Assembly (NCBI GenBank): GCA_934757255.1
Contig: CAKVLL010000038.1
Span: forward strand, 1 to 16,057
Source of the DNA: an uncultured Candidatus Melainabacteria bacterium
GTDB taxonomy: Bacteria > Cyanobacteriota > Vampirovibrionia > Gastranaerophilales > Gastranaerophilaceae
DNA length: 16,057 bases
Direction of reading: 5' to 3'
The number at the start of each line of letters is the position of its first letter. Position 1 is the first letter of the stretch. This document shows, one piece after another, positions 1-6,913 of the stretch. The notes below the pieces were generated by a model. It had not been told where the DNA came from. It saw only the letters and a program-made list of their open reading frames with translations, and did no database searches. Position numbers and translations under genes: made by a program.

Positions 1-1173
1 GATTTAATTAAGAAACTCACAGGAAAAAATCCTGCTGAGTATGAGGCTGTCGCAAAATCACTTGTTGACAATTCTGATGTAGCACTTTTCGCAAAATTAG
101 TAAAACAAGATGATTTTTTGTTCGACTTTGTAAAAAATAATGTAGCAAAACGTATTCAATTGGCTTGCACAAAAGATAATTACTTGAATTTGTTAAACTT
201 TTTTGAATACTATTCGCCATCTTATGATACAGTATTTGCAGAAGTTTTGTACAAGTTTGGCGGCATTGAGCTTTTGCCTGTTATAAAAGAAATTTACATA
301 AATGGTGATGATAATAAAAAAGCTTATGCAACAAAATTCTTTTCACTTGTTCCAAATGAGTATTTAGAAGAATTGTTACCGCTTTTGAGAACTTCTGCTA
401 AATCTTCATTTGAACCTTTGAGTATTAATTCTATTGAAGTTTTAGCCAAAATGAAGGATGAAGTTTCTAAATCTGAAGCGTTAAACCAATTGAATTCTGA
501 TGATGAGTTTGAAAAATATAATGCAATCAAATTTTTAGTTTCTTATCAGGCTAAAGATGCATTGAAACCTATTTTAGACGTTATGAAAAAGTCAACGCTT
601 TCTGAAAATATAGCGTCAGAAATTCCATATTTAATATCATTGGAAGAACTTTTGAATGATAATCTTGATGATGGCGTTTTGGTTTTGAGTCATATTGTAA
701 ATGCTATTCCTGAAATTATTCCGCCATCAGCAGTTTTGGATTATAATTTATATAATATTTTTGAAAACTTGTATCATGAAAATTTGACAAGTACCTCTGC
801 AATATTGCTAAGACTTGCAAAAGACAAATTTACGGAATTACTTTCTAATGAAGAATATTTGTTTGATTGTGATAAAAACACCAAAGATGAAGTTCAAGCT
901 ATCGGTAAACTTTTGAGCAAAATAAATGAACAAAAATTAAACAGTTTACTTTATGAAGAATTGTACGACGAAAGCGATTTTGTATTTTTTGCAGTTGATT
1001 TTGTTGATGATGTTGAAGAGTTGGAAACTCTTTTGGATAGCAAGAATCAAACATTACTTTTAAAAGTGTTGACTTTATTAAAAGAAAAACAAGCCTTGAA
1101 AAATGAACACAAAAATTTAGCGCTAAATAATATTACTTGTGAAGAAATTAAGCAAATTATAGATGTTTTATAA
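1..1173 (+). CDS. HEAT-like alpha-helical repeat protein, 5' end cut by window
   Basis: The reading frame is open from base 1 to the TAA at 1171-1173, so at least 390 residues are present and the true start lies left of the window. The TTG at 118 is internal: the codons before it encode the same kind of amphipathic helical sequence (KKLTGKNPAEYEAVAKSL...). The protein is a run of paired leucine-rich helices separated by acidic loops (for example around ELLPVIKEIY, EYLEELLPLL and DALKPILDVM), as in HEAT/ARM-type solenoids. There are no catalytic motifs, no membrane segments and few cysteines. Such solenoids usually act as protein-protein scaffolds; no specific partner can be read from the sequence. 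The next gene starts 31 nt downstream but has its own promoter-like box. The function is unknown. The fold assignment is by pattern, not by a profile search. Confidence 0.7.
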   Translation, partial: DLIKKLTGKNPAEYEAVAKSLVDNSDVALFAKLVKQDDFLFDFVKNNVAKRIQLACTKDNYLNLLNFFEYYSPSYDTVFAEVLYKFGGIELLPVIKEIYINGDDNKKAYATKFFSLVPNEYLEELLPLLRTSAKSSFEPLSINSIEVLAKMKDEVSKSEALNQLNSDDEFEKYNAIKFLVSYQAKDALKPILDVMKKSTLSENIASEIPYLISLEELLNDNLDDGVLVLSHIVNAIPEIIPPSAVLDYNLYNIFENLYHENLTSTSAILLRLAKDKFTELLSNEEYLFDCDKNTKDEVQAIGKLLSKINEQKLNSLLYEELYDESDFVFFAVDFVDDVEELETLLDSKNQTLLLKVLTLLKEKQALKNEHKNLALNNITCEEIKQIIDVL

Positions 1174-1189
1174 TAAAGTCCTTTCTTTA

Positions 1190-1198
1190 TGGTATGAT
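1190..1198 (+). promoter_or_regulatory. Extended -10 promoter of nrnA, apparently leaderless
   Basis: TGG-TATGAT (TGn plus a -10 hexamer at 1193-1198) is followed by exactly 6 nt (TAATTT) and then the ATG at 1205. Transcription starting about 7 nt after the -10 box would begin at the start codon itself. No purine-rich ribosome binding site precedes the ATG. No good -35 is visible, which the TGn extension can compensate for. Confidence 0.5.
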
Positions 1199-1204
1199 TA
1201 ATTT

Positions 1205-2152
1205 ATGAGTTGTAATTTAGATGAAATTATAAAATCTTCTAAAAAGATATTACTGTTATCTCACATGAACCCTGATGGTGATACTTTAGGTTCTATGTGT
1301 GCTTTATACAGCATGATTTATAAACGCTTTAAAATAAAAGCTGATATGAATGTTGTTTCAAATATTCCTTATAATTATAAGTTTTTGCCTAATGTTAATT
1401 TAGCGGAACGTTATTTTGATAAGTCACTTGTATACGATTTGGTTATAACTCTTGATGTTGCAGCTATAGATAGAGTTATGGACTCTAAAATTCTTTTTGA
1501 TAAAGCGAAATGCACTGTTAACATTGATCATCATAAAACAAATCCTAAATTCGGTGATTATCAAATTATTGAAGCCGATGCGAGTTCTTGCGGCGAAGTT
1601 TTGTTTAACTATTTTAAAGCCAATAATTGGGAACTTACAGAGGATGCTGCAGTTTGCTTGTATACTGCGATTATGACTGATACAGGTAACTTTAGGTTTG
1701 AAAACACATCTTCTAATACGTTTAGAGCGGCTGCGGATTTGGTAGATTGTGGCGCAAATCCTAATTATATTTATAAAAAATGCTATGAAACAAAAACAAA
1801 GAATTTTGTAATGTTTCAAAATTATTGCGTAAATAAAGCTGTATTTCTGGAAGATAATAAAATTGCTTACACAACCGTTTATAAAAAAGATTTGGAGAAA
1901 TTTTCAGCAGGAGATGATTTTACGGATGGAATTGCTGAAACACTTCGTGCTATTGATACAACCGAAGTTTCTTTTGTCGTAAAAGAAGTAGATATAAAGT
2001 TGACAAAGGTTTCTATGCGTAGCAAAAAAGTTGATGTTGCAGCAGTTTGTACGAAATTCGGAGGCGGAGGTCATACTTTTGCAGCAGGATGCACAATAAA
2101 AGCCAATATCAAAGATAGTATTACACAATTGTTGAAAGAAATTAAACTGTGA
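1205..2152 (+). CDS. nrnA: DHH/DHHA1 phosphoesterase, NrnA-like nanoRNase / pAp phosphatase
   Basis: This is a 315-residue cytoplasmic enzyme of the DHH superfamily. NrnA-type members degrade 2-5 nt RNA fragments left by mRNA decay, and many also dephosphorylate pAp from sulfur assimilation. The DHH domain carries the metal ligands: SHMNPDGD at residues 19-26, the Asp in ITLDVA (D84), the signature DHH at 108-110, and D159 in TDTGNFR. The C-terminal DHHA1 substrate-binding domain ends with GGGGH at 286-290 followed by TFAAG. Length and motif order are normal for the family. The ATG at 1205 is the obvious start (hydrophobic strand KKILLLSH follows) but has no Shine-Dalgarno; a -10-like box sits 6 nt upstream. 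The stop overlaps the GTG of the next gene. A cyclic-dinucleotide phosphodiesterase (GdpP-like core) is less likely, because no PAS or GGDEF regions are present. Confidence 0.88.
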   Translation: MSCNLDEIIKSSKKILLLSHMNPDGDTLGSMCALYSMIYKRFKIKADMNVVSNIPYNYKFLPNVNLAERYFDKSLVYDLVITLDVAAIDRVMDSKILFDKAKCTVNIDHHKTNPKFGDYQIIEADASSCGEVLFNYFKANNWELTEDAAVCLYTAIMTDTGNFRFENTSSNTFRAAADLVDCGANPNYIYKKCYETKTKNFVMFQNYCVNKAVFLEDNKIAYTTVYKKDLEKFSAGDDFTDGIAETLRAIDTTEVSFVVKEVDIKLTKVSMRSKKVDVAAVCTKFGGGGHTFAAGCTIKANIKDSITQLLKEIKL

Positions 2153-3021
2153 AATTTCAATTTAAAACACTACGAAATATAATTAAATCTGTAATTGAAA
2201 ATGACTTTTTCGGAATGGCAGCCGAAATGGGCTTTATGCTTGTTATTGGTATTTTCCCATTTATGTTATTTTTAACAGCGCTTTTTGGCTGGCTTGGTAA
2301 ACATTCGTTCATGAATCCGCTTATTTTATTTTTACAACAGGTTATGCCGGACGATGTAATTTATCTGATTGAAACAGTTTTAAATGAAGTTTGGTTCTTT
2401 TCAAAAGGCGGACTTGTTGCAACTTTTGGTTTTTGTGTAACGGTAATTCTCTCTACAAACGCTTTAGCTATTGTGTTAAAAGGGTTGAATAGAGCTTATA
2501 AAGTGGAAGAAACGCGTTCTTTTATTTATACAAGATTGCTCGCATTGATTATGGTGTTTGTAAATGCGCTTGTATTGTTTTTAAGTATTAACTTGATTGT
2601 ATTTGGTAAAGTTATTATTAAATTTTTAATTGCGTATCTTGGTGTTACTGTTCATTTAGGGAACTTGATGTTGTTATTACGTTGGCCAATTGCATTTATA
2701 GCTCTTTATATAATGGCATATTTGCATTATTATATTTTACCTGATTTAGGTGGACAAGAGAAATTAAGACGTAAAAGTGCACTTCCCGGTACATTGTTCT
2801 TTAGTGTGTCGTGGTTATTAGGCTCTTGGGGATTTTCAATCTATATTAATAATTTACATACATATAACTTTGTTTATGGAACAATTGGTGGTTTTGCCGT
2901 ATTAATGGTTTGGCTATATTATACTTCTATTTTGATTTTAATAGGTGGAGAAATTAATTCTCAATTGTTTTCTAAATTGGAGCGTCAAGAAATAATAAAA
3001 TCTAAACGAAAGAAAATGTAA
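2149..3021 (+). CDS. YihY/BrkB-family (UPF0761) integral membrane protein
   Basis: This 290-residue inner-membrane protein has about six hydrophobic segments, at roughly residues 28-48, 88-110, 132-153, 178-198, 212-232 and 244-268. The last segment carries the family hallmark: YGTIGGF, then a Leu/Trp/Tyr-rich helix (MVWLYYTS) ending in GGEIN. The N-terminal amphipathic region with MAAEMGFM and IGIFPF also fits the YihY/BrkB family (once mis-assigned as ribonuclease BN). The molecular function of the family is not established. The gene starts with GTG at 2149, overlapping the nrnA TGA in a GTGA arrangement, so translational coupling is likely. The C-terminus is a basic tail (KSKRKKM). It ends 8 bp from the stop codon of the convergent flavin reductase gene, with no obvious hairpin terminator between them. 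Confidence 0.85.
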   Translation: MKFQFKTLRNIIKSVIENDFFGMAAEMGFMLVIGIFPFMLFLTALFGWLGKHSFMNPLILFLQQVMPDDVIYLIETVLNEVWFFSKGGLVATFGFCVTVILSTNALAIVLKGLNRAYKVEETRSFIYTRLLALIMVFVNALVLFLSINLIVFGKVIIKFLIAYLGVTVHLGNLMLLLRWPIAFIALYIMAYLHYYILPDLGGQEKLRRKSALPGTLFFSVSWLLGSWGFSIYINNLHTYNFVYGTIGGFAVLMVWLYYTSILILIGGEINSQLFSKLERQEIIKSKRKKM

Positions 3022-3029
3022 AAAATATT

Positions 3030-3635
3030 TTAAGCGATTCTTTCAAAATCAGAAGCACCATGCTTGCAGATTGGACAGATAAAATCTGCTGGTAAATTTG
3101 CTTCTTCGTAAATGTAGCCACAAATTTTGCAAACCCAACCTTTTTTATTAGTAGCATTTTCTGGTTGTGGCTTGATGCATTTTTGATAAAACTCGTACGT
3201 TGCAGTTTTATCATCAGATAAACGCTCTGCAGCTACAACTTGAGCGATAAACAAAGTATGTGTACCTAAGTCAATTTCTTGTTTTACGTAAGCTGAAATA
3301 TACGAATTCGTTTTCTCTGTAATATACAAAACCCCATTAGGACTTCTTTTTACGTCATTATAGTTTGCAAATTTATCAACATCTTTTCCGGATTGGAAGC
3401 CAAAGTGCTTAAAAATTTCGAAATCCGCTTTTTCAGAAATAATTGAAATATTAAATTTTCTAGTTTTTCGAATTATCTGATTTGTGTAGCAGTTTTTATT
3501 TAGTGCAATTACGATTTGTAATGGATTAGAAGTAACTTGCATAACCGTATTTATTATGCATCCATTATCTTTCTCATCTTTTGCAGTTAGAACATAAAGA
3601 CCATAGCCAATGTTGAACATTACTTTTGTATCCAT
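3030..3635 (-). CDS. Flavin reductase-rubredoxin fusion (high-molecular-weight rubredoxin type)
   Basis: This 201-residue cytoplasmic redox protein has two parts. Residues 1-155 form a flavin-reductase-like FMN-binding domain (start MDTKVMFNIGYGLYVLTAK, later TSNPLQIVIALNK and HTLFIAQV). Residues 165-201 form a short rubredoxin-type centre with C169-x2-C172 and C187-x2-C190 around GYIYEE and PADFICP, ending SDFERIA. This layout is that of Hrb in acetogens, which passes NAD(P)H electrons to flavodiiron proteins or rubrerythrin for O2, NO or peroxide removal in anaerobes. That role is inferred here; no flavodiiron or rubrerythrin gene is in the window. The start ATG has a strong ribosome binding site (GAGGAG, 3641-3646, 5 nt spacer) and a separate promoter-like TATAAT upstream, although it follows the Fe-S gene on the same strand. 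It is slightly shorter than typical Hrb. Confidence 0.88.
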   Translation of the reverse strand: MDTKVMFNIGYGLYVLTAKDEKDNGCIINTVMQVTSNPLQIVIALNKNCYTNQIIRKTRKFNISIISEKADFEIFKHFGFQSGKDVDKFANYNDVKRSPNGVLYITEKTNSYISAYVKQEIDLGTHTLFIAQVVAAERLSDDKTATYEFYQKCIKPQPENATNKKGWVCKICGYIYEEANLPADFICPICKHGASDFERIA

Positions 3636-3661
3636 AAAAACTCCTCTTTATTTGTGCTCTT

Positions 3662-3667
3662 ATTATA
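3662..3667 (-). promoter_or_regulatory. -10 box of the flavin reductase-rubredoxin gene
   Basis: TATAAT on the minus strand lies 26 nt before the ATG, leaving room for a leader of about 20 nt that contains the GAGGAG ribosome binding site. No convincing -35 is visible. It lies in the 71-nt gap after the Fe-S gene, so the downstream gene can probably be transcribed on its own. Confidence 0.45.
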
Positions 3668-3706
3668 GCTAAAAAATATGTTTTTAAATGCGAAATTTGG
3701 GTAGGT

Positions 3707-4741
3707 TTAAGAATTCTTTACGAGAAATTCTGTCAAATCTTCGACTTTATATTTTGCAAAACTACCAACTTTTAGAGCCGCTTCGCATCCTAGACATGAC
3801 GTTAGAACAGTTTTTACTCTACAAGCAATAATTGAATCGTGCTTTGATTTTACCAATTTCGATATAATTTTATATTCATTAATTTTAGAAATTCCATTAA
3901 GACCGCAGCATTTGTCAAAATCTTCCAGTTCAACGTATTCAAGGTTATTTGTGTTTTCTAAAATCCATTTGATATCTGAATAATTATCTAAATTACAAGG
4001 CTTATGAAAAGTTACTTTTTGTTTTTTCTTTAAAGACAATTTCAAATTATTTTCATGGATATATTCAAAAATATTTTTTACATTTAATTCATCAGAAAAA
4101 CTTTTAATTGTTTTTTCGCAACTGGCACAAGTTGTTACAACATCTTTTATTCCAAGTTTATTCATAATTCCTAAATATTTTTGTTTCGATTTTTCTAAAG
4201 TTTCTAAATCTCCTCGAACAGAGAATGGAATACCGCAGCAATCAAAATCAGGAGTTATAACCTCTACATTACAAGCGTTTAAAAGTTTAACGACAGAGTT
4301 GTTACCCTTTATTTTACCGGAACAACCGCCAAAATATACGACTTTTTTATCAAACTTTTTGCTTTTTTTATTTTTTGCCAAAACACTTAAAAGCTTAATT
4401 CCTAATCCAAAAATTAAGTTTTTTTGAAAAAAAGAAATTAGTTTTTCAAATGGATGTGTCTTAAAATATTCGGCTTTTGCAGCTGTTATTATATCGACAA
4501 TTTTAATTCCACTTGGGCAAAATTTCGAGCATGCGCCGCATTTTAGACACAAATCTAAATAACGATTGAGTTTGCGTGTCATTTTTAATTCGCCTTTTAT
4601 AAATCCTCTGAGCATAATAAAAAGACCACGAGAAACCGTACAATCGTTGCCTGTGATTTTGTATATTGGGCAAACACTTTGACAAAGCCCACATTTAGAA
4701 CACGAATGAATATCTTCTTTAAATTCAGCTAAGCGTTTCAT
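3707..4741 (-). CDS. GlcF/LutA-like iron-sulfur protein with two 4Fe-4S and two CCG domains
   Basis: This 344-residue protein has two N-terminal ferredoxin-like 4Fe-4S motifs, CSKCGLCQSVCP (Cys 14, 17, 20, 24) and CLKCGACSKFCP (Cys 65, 68, 71, 75). Two cysteine-rich CCG domains follow: C140, CCG 168-170 and CASC 205-208; then C249, CCG 278-280 and CLGC 316-319. This order is that of glycolate oxidase subunit GlcF, LutA/LldE and HdrB-related electron-transfer proteins, which take electrons from a flavoprotein dehydrogenase. The usual partner (GlcD/LldD-type FAD subunit) is not adjacent, so the substrate cannot be fixed. No membrane segments are seen. The ATG at 4741 has no Shine-Dalgarno but has a TGC-TAAAAT box 6 nt upstream. 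The downstream neighbour is the flavin reductase-rubredoxin fusion, suggesting related redox roles. Confidence 0.85.
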   Translation of the reverse strand: MKRLAEFKEDIHSCSKCGLCQSVCPIYKITGNDCTVSRGLFIMLRGFIKGELKMTRKLNRYLDLCLKCGACSKFCPSGIKIVDIITAAKAEYFKTHPFEKLISFFQKNLIFGLGIKLLSVLAKNKKSKKFDKKVVYFGGCSGKIKGNNSVVKLLNACNVEVITPDFDCCGIPFSVRGDLETLEKSKQKYLGIMNKLGIKDVVTTCASCEKTIKSFSDELNVKNIFEYIHENNLKLSLKKKQKVTFHKPCNLDNYSDIKWILENTNNLEYVELEDFDKCCGLNGISKINEYKIISKLVKSKHDSIIACRVKTVLTSCLGCEAALKVGSFAKYKVEDLTEFLVKNS

Positions 4742-4747
4742 AATGAT

Positions 4748-4756
4748 ATTTTAGCA
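4748..4756 (-). promoter_or_regulatory. Extended -10 promoter of the Fe-S gene, apparently leaderless
   Basis: On the minus strand, TGC-TAAAAT is followed by 6 nt (ATCATT) and the ATG at 4741. Geometry matches the nrnA promoter: the predicted +1 coincides with the start codon and no ribosome binding site precedes it. No clear -35. It sits within the 51-nt gap after the ATP-grasp gene. Confidence 0.5.
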
Positions 4757-4792
4757 TAAATTATTATTCATCTGCGTGCACAATAAAAAATT

Positions 4793-5959
4793 TTAATTTG
4801 TTATCAAATAGTCATTTGTTTTTAGAGAAAGAACTTTTAATACTTCATTTTTATTAAACGTAGAGCCAAACACAATAATAGCGACAGGGTTTTGTGCAGG
4901 ATCTATTCGTCTTACTTCTAAAACATTAGAGAAATTTTCTAAAAAACGTTTGTATTCGAATCCTGTAATTTTTTTCTTGTTAATATCATTTGGGACTTCA
5001 GCTATTGCGAAATAAAAGACCCCTCTACCAGCTTCTGTTAAAATTGTATTCCAATCCGGATGCTCTTGTTTGTAGAACATTTCATAAACATTAACCCCCC
5101 AAGCATATTTAGCAATATCAGCTGCGCACCAAGATGAAAATCTCATAGGATTAATTTCAATAGGGATAATTTTGTCGTCTTTTGTTATTCTAAATTCTGC
5201 GTGAATAGGAAAATTTTTCAAATTCATTAATGTTCCAATTTCACGAAGCAACAATCCGAATTTTGCCATATACTTAATCATGATTCCGGTTGAAGCCAAA
5301 TAAATTCTGTTTCTAATATCCTTAGAATTTAAAAATGGGTGTTGAAATATATTTAGAATAATGGGTTCTCCATTTCTATCAAAGTATGCATCAATTGCAA
5401 ATTCTTCACCTTCTATATAATCTTCTATAATGAATTTTGAAGCGTCAAAAATTTGTTTTGGATAGATTGTAGGAGTTTGTTTTAACTCTTTCTCAATTTC
5501 TTGTAAAACATCTTTCCATTCTTTTGTATCTTTTATTATATGTACGCCAAAGCCCCAAACCCCTTTATTTGGTTTTATAACAAGAGGAAATTTAAGCTCT
5601 GTTGGCTTTAAATTCTTTATTTCAGAGTATTCTATCAATTGATAATTAAATTCGGGATACATTTCTTTTAATGTGCACCTGAATTCATTTTTATCTTTTA
5701 ATAATTTTACTGAATTACTTATGTTTGTGTCGAAAAGTTTGCTTAAGACCCAGAGTGCAGAATTTTCTGAGTTTCCAATTATAGTTGGATGTTCTTGCTG
5801 TAAATAATAATTTTTTGCATTATTATCGTCAATTAAATTTAAAGCGCCTTCTTCAATTTCTGTATCTTCAACTGATTGATTTTTTAAAACAGGAAAATCA
5901 TTTTTAACAATAGCTTCTAACATTAATTCTGAAACATAGGGTTTTTCTAATATAAACAT
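4793..5959 (-). CDS. ATP-grasp domain enzyme of unknown substrate
   Basis: This 388-residue cytoplasmic enzyme has a carbamoyl-phosphate-synthase/D-Ala-D-Ala-ligase type ATP-grasp core. FPLVIKPNKGVWGFG (residues 124-138) contains the ATP-binding Lys K129 and a glycine-rich loop. EDYIEGEEFAIDAYF (179-193) is the second ATP-contacting strand. The metal-binding strands are HAEFRI (253-258) and IEINPMRFSSW (267-277, with E268 and N270). ATP-grasp enzymes activate a carboxylate as an acyl-phosphate and join it to an amine or thiol. The N-terminal 115 residues would form the preATP-grasp region and are not recognisable. No biosynthetic partner flanks the gene, so the substrate is unknown. The start is supported by AGAGGA 9 nt upstream of the ATG and a good promoter. 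It is transcribed divergently from the prepilin gene. Confidence 0.85.
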   Translation of the reverse strand: MFILEKPYVSELMLEAIVKNDFPVLKNQSVEDTEIEEGALNLIDDNNAKNYYLQQEHPTIIGNSENSALWVLSKLFDTNISNSVKLLKDKNEFRCTLKEMYPEFNYQLIEYSEIKNLKPTELKFPLVIKPNKGVWGFGVHIIKDTKEWKDVLQEIEKELKQTPTIYPKQIFDASKFIIEDYIEGEEFAIDAYFDRNGEPIILNIFQHPFLNSKDIRNRIYLASTGIMIKYMAKFGLLLREIGTLMNLKNFPIHAEFRITKDDKIIPIEINPMRFSSWCAADIAKYAWGVNVYEMFYKQEHPDWNTILTEAGRGVFYFAIAEVPNDINKKKITGFEYKRFLENFSNVLEVRRIDPAQNPVAIIVFGSTFNKNEVLKVLSLKTNDYLITN

Positions 5960-5981
5960 AAATTAATCCTCTTTAAAGCTT

Positions 5982-6011
5982 ATTATAACACATGTACTTA
6001 TTCCACTTCAA
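5982..6011 (-). promoter_or_regulatory. Promoter of the ATP-grasp gene
   Basis: Minus strand: TTGAAG (6011-6006), 18 nt spacer, TATAAT (5987-5982) with an upstream TGT extension. The predicted leader is about 17 nt and contains the AGAGGA ribosome binding site. It lies back to back with the prepilin promoter, whose TGT-TATAAT core is identical. Confidence 0.6.
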
Positions 6012-6025
6012 ATTATTGAAAAATA

Positions 6026-6034
6026 TGTTATAAT
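6026..6034 (+). promoter_or_regulatory. Extended -10 promoter of the prepilin gene
   Basis: TGT-TATAAT, with the hexamer at 6029-6034. No -35 match lies at 16-18 nt, so it depends on the TGn extension. GAGG at 6051-6054, 5 nt before the ATG at 6060, is the ribosome binding site. Confidence 0.55.
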
Positions 6035-6059
6035 TTATTGTATAAGAAGCGAGGTTTTA

Positions 6060-6770
6060 ATGATAAAAAAAGGTTTTACTTTACAAGAATTGTTGATAAC
6101 AATGGGCATTATAGGAATTGTAGCTGCATTAACTATTCCAGGTGTAATTAGTATGATGCCGGATAAGAATAAAACTATGTATATGAAAGCATATAATACT
6201 TTGACGACTTTGACTGATGAAATTTTAGGTGATTCGAGTTTATATTGGCCAAAAGCATATGATAGTGACGGTTTACCAGAAGAATTTGGAATGTATGCAG
6301 ATGACCAGCCATTAATAACTCCTTACAATAACGATATAAATTGTCAAGGAACAAATAAATTTCCCGCAATTCTTTCACATAGATTGAGCTTGGCACAAGA
6401 TGCAGAATTCAATGATAATACGGTACATATGGTTACAATTGATGGTATTGATTGGACATTTGAAACTTCTGACTATAGTATTACCGGTGGTGGCGGATTG
6501 GGATATATGACAGATGTAACAATCAATGTTGATCCTCAAAGAGCAAACTCTTGTAAGCAAGGTGAATGTGCAGCTAATGTTACTCCAAACCTATTTACAT
6601 TTCTTATAGATAATGATGGTGGTGTATATGCTACAGATGATTTAGGAATTGCATATTTAGAAAATCCTACTGATATGCATGCTAAAAGCAAAGATGCATC
6701 TAGAGCAACTGAACTTTCTGGCAAAGGAAATGAAATCAGAAAATCAATTACAAAAAAAGATAATAAATAA
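6060..6770 (+). CDS. Type IV prepilin/pseudopilin-like protein with class III signal
   Basis: This 236-residue exported protein begins MIKKGFTLQELL. The short basic leader ends at G5, with the predicted prepilin-peptidase cut before F6, and E10 is the conserved +5 Glu. A hydrophobic helix follows (about residues 11-33). The mature part is a periplasmic/extracellular pilin-like head with Gly-rich and Asp-rich turns (ITGGGGLGY around 141-149, DNDGGVYATDD around 184-194) and three cysteines (C95, C165, C170), of which C165 and C170 could form a small disulfide loop. The protein would be assembled by a type IV pilus or type II secretion machine. No pilus ATPase, platform or peptidase gene is in the window, so it is an isolated subunit. 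Whether it is a pilus component, a minor pseudopilin or a DNA-uptake pilin cannot be told. The start has a GAGG site 5 nt upstream. Confidence 0.85.
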   Translation: MIKKGFTLQELLITMGIIGIVAALTIPGVISMMPDKNKTMYMKAYNTLTTLTDEILGDSSLYWPKAYDSDGLPEEFGMYADDQPLITPYNNDINCQGTNKFPAILSHRLSLAQDAEFNDNTVHMVTIDGIDWTFETSDYSITGGGGLGYMTDVTINVDPQRANSCKQGECAANVTPNLFTFLIDNDGGVYATDDLGIAYLENPTDMHAKSKDASRATELSGKGNEIRKSITKKDNK

Positions 6771-6819
6771 AGTTTAAATTTTTGTATGTGCAACTTATTT
6801 TTTTACATACCTTATTCAA

Positions 6820-6848
6820 TTGCACAAAGCAAATTTTTAATGTACAAT
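6820..6848 (+). promoter_or_regulatory. Promoter of the seven-gene operon
   Basis: TTGCAC (6820-6825), 17 nt, TACAAT (6843-6848) is a near-consensus housekeeping promoter. It would give a start near 6855 and a leader of about 59 nt ending in the AGAGGG ribosome binding site (6903-6908). The rest of the 143-nt gap shows no convincing element. Confidence 0.55.
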
Positions 6849-6913
6849 TCTTTATAACAAGAGTTGGTTTTGGCTTGTTGGCGAGTTTTTAAATAAGATA
6901 AAAGAGGGTTTTT

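Noticed and set aside
118..120. TTG as start of the first gene
   Set aside because: The frame is open to base 1 and the upstream residues continue the same helical repeat, so the gene is simply cut by the window edge.
1424..1819. 131-codon minus-strand ORF
   Set aside because: It lies fully within nrnA on the opposite strand; the Cys/Ile-rich translation has no motif and the sense frame carries the catalytic residues.
3020..3046. Bidirectional terminator between the convergent YihY and rubredoxin-fusion genes
   Set aside because: Only weak AT-only complementarity (AAAATATTTT, GAAAG/CTTTC) with no GC stem.
6784..6810. GTATGT...ACATAC as a terminator after the prepilin gene
   Set aside because: The T-run is in the loop, not after the stem, and the stem is short and AT-rich.
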